Shown here one piece after another: positions 1-5,910 of a stretch of 6,049 bases of DNA (position 1 is the first letter of the stretch; each line of letters begins with the position of its first letter). The translations under genes were made by a program, and so were the position numbers. The notes under the pieces are model-generated. The model searched no databases and was not told where the DNA came from. It worked only from the letters and a program-made list of their open reading frames with translations. Source of the DNA: a bacterium (GTDB lineage Bacteria; SZUA-79; Acidulodesulfobacterales; Acidulodesulfobacteraceae); NCBI GenBank assembly GCA_021813595.1, contig JAKAKF010000228.1:1-6049 (forward strand). Direction: 5' to 3'.

Positions 1-389
1 TTACCCTTTCAAAAAAATTTAATATATTCGATTTAACGGACAAAATTTTAGACCGGGATTTAAAAGCGGCGTTTTCGATATTTAATATTATTTACGGCGA
101 CGGGGAAGAACCTATAAAAATTATATCGATACTCTACAGCGAGATAAGAAAACTGCACAAGGCAAAGATGCAGGAACAGTCCGGCATGGATTTTGAAACT
201 ATTTTAAGCGTAAACTCCGTCCTGCCTTTCCTGAAAAATAAATTTATAAAAAATCTGTCGAACTTTAATATCCGGGAGCTAAAAAAGACCGTCGAACTTT
301 TGGAAGACGCCGACTTAAAACTTAAGACGACGTCGTATCCGCCTGATTTGATTTTCGAGGAATTTATTTTTAAGCTTAGCCGTTTATAG
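1..389 (+). CDS. holA: DNA polymerase III subunit delta, C-terminal part (5' end outside window)
   Basis: Open from the first complete codon at position 3 to a TAG at 387-389, giving 128 residues with no start in the window. This is the C-terminal part of the clamp-loader delta subunit, which opens the beta sliding clamp at replication forks. Support comes from the pattern IFDLTDKILDRDLKAAFSIF, then GDGEEPIKIISIL, then a basic helix EIRKLHKAK. This matches the family pattern of a helix with acidic and basic residues, a G-E-E-P turn and a helix ending in R-x-L-x-x-K. The all-helical C-terminal domain of delta mediates oligomerisation in the clamp loader. The next gene is rpsT in convergent orientation, a neighbourhood also seen for holA in Bacillus (yqeN-rpsT), which supports the call. 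The last 14 bases overlap the 3' end of rpsT. The missing N-terminal AAA+-like part keeps certainty below that of a full gene. Confidence 0.85.
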   Translation, partial: TLSKKFNIFDLTDKILDRDLKAAFSIFNIIYGDGEEPIKIISILYSEIRKLHKAKMQEQSGMDFETILSVNSVLPFLKNKFIKNLSNFNIRELKKTVELLEDADLKLKTTSYPPDLIFEEFIFKLSRL

Positions 390-642
390 TATTCTTGAGT
401 TTTGCAAGCGCAGAAACTTTTCTCGATGCGTTATTCCCGTGTATTATTTTTTTTGCGGCTAACTGCATAATATAAGATACGTTTGCGTTAAAAAGCGAAA
501 CGACCTTTTCCTTATCGTTTTCGGCAACGGCGGCTTTAAGTTTTTTAATTCCCGTCTTCATTTTAGATAAACTGCCGGTATTCCGCTCAGTTCTTTTTTT
601 AGTCTGCCTTGCTCTTTTTTCCGCAGATTTATGATTTGCCAT
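376..642 (-). CDS. rpsT: 30S ribosomal protein S20
   Basis: An 88-residue protein, the usual S20 length. It starts MANHKSAEKRARQTKKR, the S20 N-terminal signature that inserts into 16S rRNA, and continues with NTGSLSKMKTGIKKLKAA and the C-terminal helix IHGNNASRKVSALAKL. S20 is a primary 16S rRNA-binding protein needed for 30S assembly. The ATG at 642 is fixed by conservation of the MANHKSA start and by a good Shine-Dalgarno AAAGGAG (653-659 on the minus strand) with 10 bases to the start. The stop TAA (376-378) lies inside the end of the convergent holA gene, so the two share 14 bases and any rpsT terminator must lie within holA coding sequence. An 87-base AT-rich gap separates it from the PAS-GGDEF gene upstream on the same strand, so it probably has its own promoter, with read-through possible. 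Confidence 0.97.
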   Translation of the reverse strand: MANHKSAEKRARQTKKRTERNTGSLSKMKTGIKKLKAAVAENDKEKVVSLFNANVSYIMQLAAKKIIHGNNASRKVSALAKLKNTING

Positions 643-684
643 AAATAGCTTGCTCCTTTGTTTGAATATTTAATATTTATTTAA

Positions 685-714
685 TTTAAACAGATAGATT
701 TTAAAGTTTATCAA
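685..714 (-). promoter_or_regulatory. Weak candidate sigma-70 promoter for rpsT
   Basis: Read on the minus strand, TTGATA (709-714) is separated by 18 bases from TTTAAA (685-690), about 26 bases upstream of the rpsT Shine-Dalgarno. The -35-like box is reasonable (4 of 6 to TTGACA), but the -10 is poor and the whole gap is AT-rich, so chance matches are easy. A separate rpsT promoter is expected because the upstream gene is an unrelated sensor. The exact boxes are uncertain. Confidence 0.25.
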
Positions 715-729
715 ATTTTAAAAAACAAA

Positions 730-2799
730 TCAATCAAAATTTTCGCTGTAAACTAAATTTCTCCCGAGCTCTTTTGCCTTATAAAGCGCCGAATCGACAC
801 GATTGACAATGCCGCGTTCGTCGTCGTTGTCCGTTAACGACGCCACGCCGAGGCTGATAGTAACGCCTCTTCCTATTTTAAAATCATGCCCCTGAACCTT
901 TAATCTCAATCTTTCGGCAAGTTCTTTTGCCGTTTTGAGGGGCGTTTCGGGAGCTATAACAATAAATTCTTCTCCGCCGTATCTTGCAAAAAAATCCGTA
1001 TTCCTCAGGTCTTCTTTGGCGGCGGCGGCAAGTTCTTTAAGTATTAAATCTCCCGTAGAGTGGCCGAAAGTATCGTTTATGTTTTTGAACCTGTCTATAT
1101 CGAACATTATAAGGGATAACGGCCTGCTATATCTTTTGGCTAAGTTGAGAAGTTCCGTCAGCTTGGCGTCCATAGCCCTCCTGTTATAAATCTGGGTCAG
1201 GGTGTCTATCTCGGAAAGCTCTTTATATATGTCTTTTTCTACGAGTATATTCTGCTCCCTGAATATCTGGCCCGTTACGTCGGTAAAAATAGCGAGGCCG
1301 GTTTCCTTTCCGCCATAAGCAACTGCCGTCCTGAATAAATCGATATACCTGACATTGTCAGTTTTATCTGTATATTTATAAATAAACCTGGATGAAAATT
1401 CGCTGTTATGGTGCACATTGAATAATGAAACATTTGAGGAATAAAGCTGATTTTCTTCTATATCGAAAAAATTGGTTACGCTTTTATTTAGAAACTCTTC
1501 TTTTGTCAATCCGAATAAATTAAGAAGCGCCGAATTCACGTATAAAAATTTATCTTTTCCGTATAAGGCTATGCCCGAATAAATATTTTCGATTAATATC
1601 TTAAAAAAGTTCCTTTCCTGTTCGATAGAATTCCTTAAATTAACCATTTCGGTAATATCGATAAAGCTTGCGATTCTTACAATTTCGCCTTTATATCTAA
1701 CCGAACCGGCATAAATATATAACCATAATTCTTCGCCCGATTTTTTAATCGCTTTAAACGTTACGTAATGTTTATAACTTATACCGTCAAGTCCTTCCTT
1801 AATAGCTCTTTTTGCTTCATCTTGATATTCCTCCGCCAGTATTTCCCAGAAGAACATATTTTTCAGTTCATCCGAAGTATAACCGAGCATATTTTGAAGT
1901 GCGGGATTGACGTAAATAAATTTCTCTCTGTGCATATCTAATCCTACCGGCATATTATCCGCCATAATCCTGAAAAGCTCTTCCGACTCTTTAAGCCTCT
2001 CTTCAACGGCTTTTTTTTCAGTGACGTCGTTTATAATGACCTGAATATAAGTCTTGCCGTCATAGACAAATCCGGAGATATTAGCTTCTACGTCCCTTAA
2101 TCTTCCGTTTTTAAGCCTGTGTTTGAAAACCGCAAAATTATAACCTTCTTTTAAGGCTTTAGCCCTGAAATCTATAGTTTCTTCAATCGATATAAACGGA
2201 TTTATAACGGCAATAGTCATATGCGCAAATTCTTCTTTGGAATAGCCGTAAAAATCTACGGCTTTTTTATTTGCGTCTATAATAAGACCGGATTCTACGT
2301 TAACGATTAACGACGGAACGGGAAGGTCGTCGAAAAACGTCTTAAGCCTTTTTTTGGATAATTCTACGTCTTCTTTGGCTTTTTTAACTATATTTATTTC
2401 CGAAATAAACTCGGAAATATTAACGTGGGATTCCAAAAATAAGGAGCCGTCCCCGCCGTCCCTGTATGCTTCTACTTTATAGAACTGTCCTTTGTGGTTA
2501 TGATTGACGGCGGCGCGATTTTTATCTCTGTTATTAATAAGTTCCCTTAACGGGCAGTTTTCTCCAAGTTCGAAGCAGGGTTTGTCGTAGCCGTGAGATA
2601 TTTTATAGCACTTGCCGACTGTGCCTTCCGCGTTAAGAAGGTCTGCGTCCGATTTATTAACGCGGTTAATATTGTTCTTATATACTTCTTCCGCGGTTTT
2701 ATTTAGAAATATTACGTCGTATTTATCGTTTATAGCCAGTATAGGACATAGCAGTTTATTAAATGCGGAATAAGCTCCGCGCGCCTCTTTATTATTCAT
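730..2799 (-). CDS. Multi-PAS sensor diguanylate cyclase (PAS x4 - GGDEF)
   Basis: A 689-residue protein predicted to make cyclic di-GMP from two GTP. No signal peptide or membrane helix is visible, so it is likely cytoplasmic. Domains: PAS-like 1 (about 8-135) with a C64-H69-C75-C82 motif; PAS 2 (about 151-265) ending in DVTEKK; PAS 3 (about 271-390) with YVNPALQNMLGYTSDEL and ending in DITE; PAS 4 (about 396-512) with YVNSALLNLFGLTKEEF and ending in DVTG. The GGDEF domain (about 525-686) has DTLTQIYNRR, metal-binding D567 in FDIDRFKNINDTFGH, D584, and an intact active-site GGEEF (608-612). An RNTD I-site (599-602) sits five residues before it, so product feedback inhibition is expected. There is no EAL or HD-GYP domain. 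The ATG at 2799 has no Shine-Dalgarno but lies just after an extended -10 promoter. The signal sensed is unknown. The cysteine motif in PAS 1 may hold a cofactor. Enzyme class is secure from motifs; the biological output is not. Confidence 0.95.
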   Translation of the reverse strand: MNNKEARGAYSAFNKLLCPILAINDKYDVIFLNKTAEEVYKNNINRVNKSDADLLNAEGTVGKCYKISHGYDKPCFELGENCPLRELINNRDKNRAAVNHNHKGQFYKVEAYRDGGDGSLFLESHVNISEFISEINIVKKAKEDVELSKKRLKTFFDDLPVPSLIVNVESGLIIDANKKAVDFYGYSKEEFAHMTIAVINPFISIEETIDFRAKALKEGYNFAVFKHRLKNGRLRDVEANISGFVYDGKTYIQVIINDVTEKKAVEERLKESEELFRIMADNMPVGLDMHREKFIYVNPALQNMLGYTSDELKNMFFWEILAEEYQDEAKRAIKEGLDGISYKHYVTFKAIKKSGEELWLYIYAGSVRYKGEIVRIASFIDITEMVNLRNSIEQERNFFKILIENIYSGIALYGKDKFLYVNSALLNLFGLTKEEFLNKSVTNFFDIEENQLYSSNVSLFNVHHNSEFSSRFIYKYTDKTDNVRYIDLFRTAVAYGGKETGLAIFTDVTGQIFREQNILVEKDIYKELSEIDTLTQIYNRRAMDAKLTELLNLAKRYSRPLSLIMFDIDRFKNINDTFGHSTGDLILKELAAAAKEDLRNTDFFARYGGEEFIVIAPETPLKTAKELAERLRLKVQGHDFKIGRGVTISLGVASLTDNDDERGIVNRVDSALYKAKELGRNLVYSENFD

Positions 2800-2808
2800 A
2801 TATCTAAT

Positions 2809-2817
2809 ATTATACCA
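2809..2817 (-). promoter_or_regulatory. Extended -10 promoter for the GGDEF gene, probably leaderless
   Basis: On the minus strand the sequence reads TGGTATAAT: a perfect TATAAT (2809-2814) preceded by TG one base upstream, the extended -10 form that can work without a good -35. No TTGACA-like box lies at the usual spacing. A start of transcription 6-8 bases downstream would fall around 2801-2803, only 2-4 bases before the ATG at 2799. The absence of a Shine-Dalgarno before that ATG fits a leaderless transcript. The functional reading is inference. Confidence 0.5.
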
Positions 2818-2843
2818 TCAGTTATGCCTTCGTATTTTATAAG

Positions 2844-2873
2844 ATTATAATAAATATTATATTTTTTTGGCAA
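2844..2873 (-). promoter_or_regulatory. Second candidate promoter for the GGDEF gene
   Basis: Read on the minus strand, TTGCCA (2868-2873) lies 18 bases before TATAAT (2844-2849). This gives a near-consensus sigma-70 pair that would produce a leader of about 35-40 bases. It competes with the extended -10 element nearer the gene. The -10 falls in the self-complementary ATTATAAT (2844-2851), so the plus strand also shows TATAAT (2846-2851) facing coaD, though with no convincing plus-strand -35. The region is very AT-rich, so some matches will be chance. Confidence 0.35.
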
Positions 2874-2892
2874 TTGCAATTTTATCTGTTTT

Positions 2893-3447
2893 ATGGTAAA
2901 AATAAACCTTATGGCAGATTCTATTAAATACAAAACCGCCGTTTATCCGGGTTCGTTCGACCCCGTAACTTACGGTCATTTAGACGTTCTAAAAAGAAGC
3001 CTCAACGTGTTCGACAAGGTTATAGTAGCCGTAGCGTGCAATAAAAAAAAGCCCTATCTTTTCCCGCAGTCGATGCGCATAGAACTGATAAACAGAATTA
3101 TAAAAAACGACAAGGAAATAGACGCGGAGAGAGTGGCAGTGATAGGCTTAAAAGGGCTTTTAGTAAAATACGTCGAAAGCATAGGGGCAAAAGTTATAAT
3201 AAGAGGCTTAAGGGCGGTTTCCGACTTCGAGTACGAACTTCAGCTTGCAACAACAAACAGGACGCTCAATTCAGACATAGAAACTATATTTATGATGACA
3301 GCCGAAAAGTATTCTTTTTTAAGTTCCACTATAGTCAAGGAAATTTCCAGACTTGGAGGAGACGTTTCAAGCATGGTTCCTCCGGCGATAGCCGAAGAGC
3401 TTTCTAAAATTTACGCGAAAGGAGAAAACGATGAAACTCTCATGTAG
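2893..3447 (+). CDS. coaD: Phosphopantetheine adenylyltransferase
   Basis: CoaD joins 4'-phosphopantetheine and ATP to form dephospho-CoA and pyrophosphate (EC 2.7.7.3), the penultimate step of coenzyme A synthesis in the cytosol. The protein shows the nucleotidyltransferase signature YPGSFDPVTYGHLD, with the catalytic T/HxGH-type motif TYGH at residues 26-29. It also has IIRGLRAVSDFEYELQLA (residues 102-119, with the conserved R of RGLR) and the C-terminal SSTIVKE motif (144-150). At 184 residues it is somewhat longer than the usual 160 or so, with a short extension at each end. Two in-frame ATGs are possible (2893 and 2911). Neither has a Shine-Dalgarno, and family members start only 3-5 residues before the conserved A-V/I-YPG, so 2911 is at least as likely as 2893. 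The last 17 bases overlap the next gene, whose ribosome binding site lies inside coaD. It is the first plus-strand gene after the divergent gap, so probably the head of the operon. Confidence 0.95.
   Translation: MVKINLMADSIKYKTAVYPGSFDPVTYGHLDVLKRSLNVFDKVIVAVACNKKKPYLFPQSMRIELINRIIKNDKEIDAERVAVIGLKGLLVKYVESIGAKVIIRGLRAVSDFEYELQLATTNRTLNSDIETIFMMTAEKYSFLSSTIVKEISRLGGDVSSMVPPAIAEELSKIYAKGENDETLM
3418..3424 (+). promoter_or_regulatory. Shine-Dalgarno of the aminotransferase gene, inside coaD
   Basis: AAAGGAG ends six bases before the ATG at 3431 and lies within the last codons of coaD. It is the only strong ribosome binding site in the plus-strand cluster. It fixes the aminotransferase start and confirms that the 17-base overlap with coaD is real. 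Confidence 0.8.
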
Positions 3448-4627
3448 AGCTTCTTTAATTAAGCCGTCGGCTACTCTTGCCATTACGGCAAAAGCAAAAA
3501 AACTAAAAAGCGAAGGAAAAAACGTCGTAAGTTTCGGAGCGGGCGAACCGGATTTCGACACGCCCGATTATATAAAAAATGCCGTAAAAGATGCCCTTGA
3601 CAAAGGGCAGACCAAATATACGCCAGTTTCGGGCATAGACGAACTGAAAACCGCTATTGCCGAAAAATTTTCGGCAGATTACGGCGTAAAATATGAAAAC
3701 TCGGAAATAATAGTATCCTGCGGCGGAAAACATTCCTTGTACAATCTTTTTTCGGCTATGCTGAACGACGGAGACGAAATTATAGTTCCTTCTCCTTACT
3801 GGGTTTCATACACCGAAATTATAAAACTTTCCGGCGGAGTTCCGGTAACGGCTGATACGTCTAAAAACAATTTTAAATTCAACCTTAAACTGCTTGAAAA
3901 AAATTTAACCGGCAAAACAAGGGGCGTTATAATAAACAGTCCGTCAAATCCTACCGGCGTCCTGATGGATGAAAAAGATATAATAGAAATAGCAAATTTT
4001 GCAAAAAAACGCAGGTTATATATTATAACCGACGATATATACGAAAAGATAATATTCGACGGCAAAAAATTTTTTAACGCTTTAATGGCAGATAAATCTA
4101 TGAAAGAATATACTATCGCCGTCAACGCCGTTTCCAAAACTTATTCTATGACCGGCTTCAGGATAGGCTATACGGCGGGTCCCGGGGATTTAATCGCGGC
4201 TATGAACAACATCCAGTCCCAGAGCACTTCTAATCCTGCTACTTTTGCACAGTACGGCGCGCTTGCGGCGTTAAAGGGCGGATACGAATTCAGCAATATG
4301 ATGCGGGACGAATTTCAGAAAAGAAGGGATTATATGCTCGATTTTTTCGATAAAAACATTAAAAGCATGGTTCCGGTAAAACCCGACGGGGCTTTTTATC
4401 TTTTCGTCGATATTTCAAAAGTATTCGGAAATTTAAAAAACTCAAACGGCGATATAATCAATTCTTCTGCCGAATTTTGCGGTTATCTTTTAGATAAATA
4501 TCTCGTCGCCGCCGTTCCGGGCGTTGAATTCGGCAACGATAATTTTATAAGATTATCTTTTGCTACCGGATTAGATGTTATAAAAGAAGGTTTAAACAGA
4601 ATAAAAGAATCCGTAGATTTACTATGA
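3431..4627 (+). CDS. aspC: Class I (group 1-beta) aspartate-type aminotransferase
   Basis: A 398-residue pyridoxal-phosphate enzyme of the AspB/AspC prokaryotic type, expected to move amino groups between aspartate and 2-oxoglutarate. Motifs in order: KPSATLAITAKAKKLKSEG at the N-terminus; GAGEPDFDTP (36-45); GGKHSLYN (98-105) with K100 at the position of the substrate-specificity lysine; SPYWVSY; SPSNPTGV (170-177) with the cofactor-contacting N173; TDDIYEK with D201 for the pyridine nitrogen; SKTYSMTGFRIGY with Schiff-base lysine K236; and FIRLSFA with R374 for the alpha-carboxylate. All key residues are present and length is normal. Conserved T15 and K100 are the kinds of residue linked in this group to prephenate aminotransferase activity, so a role in tyrosine/phenylalanine synthesis is possible but unproven. 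The start is supported by AAAGGAG at 3418-3424 and by the family's N-terminus. The gene overlaps coaD by 17 bases and stops 9 bases before lpxK. Confidence 0.92.
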   Translation: MKLSCRASLIKPSATLAITAKAKKLKSEGKNVVSFGAGEPDFDTPDYIKNAVKDALDKGQTKYTPVSGIDELKTAIAEKFSADYGVKYENSEIIVSCGGKHSLYNLFSAMLNDGDEIIVPSPYWVSYTEIIKLSGGVPVTADTSKNNFKFNLKLLEKNLTGKTRGVIINSPSNPTGVLMDEKDIIEIANFAKKRRLYIITDDIYEKIIFDGKKFFNALMADKSMKEYTIAVNAVSKTYSMTGFRIGYTAGPGDLIAAMNNIQSQSTSNPATFAQYGALAALKGGYEFSNMMRDEFQKRRDYMLDFFDKNIKSMVPVKPDGAFYLFVDISKVFGNLKNSNGDIINSSAEFCGYLLDKYLVAAVPGVEFGNDNFIRLSFATGLDVIKEGLNRIKESVDLL

Positions 4628-4636
4628 AATTTCGCT

Positions 4637-5910
4637 ATGAAGCTTTATAAACATATACTGAATTTTTTGACGAACAGGAAAGGTAAAGGCGGATTGTTTG
4701 AATTTTTTATTAAACTGCCCCTTATTCTGTTATCTTTTGCCGTTATCGGTTTTTCTAAAATAAAAAGAGGGATAAGCGGCGCAAAAGCAAAAGACCCCGG
4801 CATATTTACGCTCAGTTTCGGGAATATAAATTTTGGCGGGTCGGGAAAAACCCCTTTTGCCTATAGTTTAGCCCAATACTTATACGAAAAAGAATTAAAA
4901 CCCTGCATTATAACCCGCGGATATAAAGGGCGCTTAAAAAAAAAGTCTATGTAGCCGGCTGGGAGTATGAGATTCCTGCCTTTAGAGAAAAGTTACCCGA
5001 CGAAGCGGTTCTTTTAATCGAAAAATTCTGGTCGGAAAAAATAAATATTCCCGTAATAGTATCTAAAAACAGGTTTTCTGCGGCAAAAATCTGCCTGAAT
5101 AACGACGAAATATATTATAATCTTGCCGAAACCGGCGCGGATATGTTTCATGGCAACGAAGAAGAAATTAATGCCGCATCCGTTCAGGCAACGGACGATA
5201 TAGAAATTTCCGGTAAATGTGCATATAAAGACGTTCATGACGAATTCGACCGGAGTAAAAAAATAGCAATTCTGGACGATGGTTTTACGGCGTTAAACGT
5301 CAAAAAAAATATAAATATACTCCTCATCGACGCAAATATCGATATTTTTATACAAAACGTCATTCCCGCCGGAATTTTAAGGGAACCCCTGAGCGTCTTA
5401 AAATATGCCGATATTATCGTTATCAACAAATGCAAGCCCGAACTTTTAGCAAATCCTTCCGAATTTAAGAACGACGCCGAAATAAAAATAAAAAAATACA
5501 ACAAAAATTGCCCTGTATTTTATTCGTATTATAAGCCGGATAAACTTGTATCCAGAAATAACGCAATCCCCTGTGCGGATTTAAAAGGCAAAAAATCCGT
5601 AGCCGTCTGCGCAATAGGCAATCCCGGCTATTTTTACGAAAATCTGGCAAACTGCGGAGCCGAAATAGATTATAAAATGGAATTTCGGGACCACTACGAA
5701 TATGCCGAAACCGACATGAAAAACCTGGGAAGCCTAATGGCTCAAAATAAAGAATACATTGCAATTACCACCTTAAAAGATTACGTAAAATTAAAAAGAT
5801 TCAATAAATCCAGTATATTTGATAGAATTTATTACTTAGACTTTGAAATTGTAATAGATAAAGCTTTTTTTGAATATATTTATAATATTTATAAAAAAAA
5901 TCGGACGTGA
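4637..5910 (+). CDS. lpxK: Tetraacyldisaccharide 4'-kinase LpxK, split by an apparent -1 frameshift
   Basis: LpxK phosphorylates the 4' position of the lipid A disaccharide at the inner membrane. The first frame (4637-4954, 105 aa) has a hydrophobic basic-flanked N-terminal helix (about 23-44), the P-loop GNINFGGSGKTP (62-73) and ITRGYKGR (92-99), then stops at TAG. The -1 frame, open from 4927 to TGA 5908-5910, carries the rest: a PDEAVLLI segment, VIVSKNRFSAAK, ILDDGF, PAGILREPLSVLKYADIIVINK, CAIGNPGYF, FRDHYEY and TTLKDYVK. A -1 shift at 4939-4945 joins them into 424 residues, longer than the usual 320-350 mainly because of an insertion before ILDDGF. Numbering in the joined protein: D214-D215 (Walker B) and D352-H353 are kept, but the usual DDGFQH reads DDGFTA and TEKD reads TLKD. 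The ATG at 4637 lacks a Shine-Dalgarno; coupling to aspC (9-base gap) is likely. It could be a recoded gene, a recent pseudogene or a sequencing error. Family assignment is firm; functionality is open. Confidence 0.85.
4936..4945 (+). other. A9-G slippery run at the lpxK frame break
   Basis: Nine A residues (4936-4944) followed by G. In the zero frame the codons are TTA AAA AAA AAG, so the heptamer A_AAA_AAG (4939-4945) is in the phase required for -1 ribosomal slippage, the same heptamer as in E. coli dnaX. Slipping back one base continues with GTC TAT GTA in the lpxK frame. The zero frame ends at TAG 4952-4954 and the -1 frame is closed upstream by TAA 4924-4926, so the switch must occur between these points. 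Insertion of one A, in RNA by polymerase slippage or in the true DNA sequence, would give the same protein. Confidence 0.7.
4957..4980 (+). other. Weak stem-loop downstream of the slippery run
   Basis: GGC-T-GGGA (4957-4964) can pair with TTCC-T-GCC (4973-4980) around an eight-base loop, with one T-T mismatch and one G-T pair. It begins 11 bases after the slippery heptamer, somewhat further than in dnaX. It could stimulate frameshifting but is short enough to occur by chance. Confidence 0.25.

Noticed and set aside
327..336. Perfect palindrome ACGACGTCGT near the end of holA
   Set aside because: Only ten bases, within coding sequence (K-T-T-S-Y), with no loop, no following U-tract for rpsT termination and no partner site. 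Treated as chance.
713..743. AT-only inverted repeat (AAATTTT and AAAATTT) after the GGDEF gene as a terminator
   Set aside because: The stem has no GC pairs, the loop is long and the arm reaches into the last codons. It would be too weak for intrinsic termination and is expected by chance in AT-rich sequence.
935..1189. Plus-strand open frame inside the GGDEF domain coding region
   Set aside because: It lies antisense to highly conserved GGDEF motifs, has no ribosome binding site and resembles no family. It is a shadow of the real gene.
3796..4137. Minus-strand open frame within the aminotransferase gene
   Set aside because: Antisense to the PLP-binding core, no Shine-Dalgarno, no recognisable domain. 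The other antisense frames in aspC and lpxK are rejected for the same reasons.
5143..5910. An independent 255-residue gene starting at ATG 5143
   Set aside because: The frame is open well upstream (from 4927), carries LpxK sequence before 5143, and the 255-residue piece would lack the P-loop. It is the second part of lpxK, not a separate gene.
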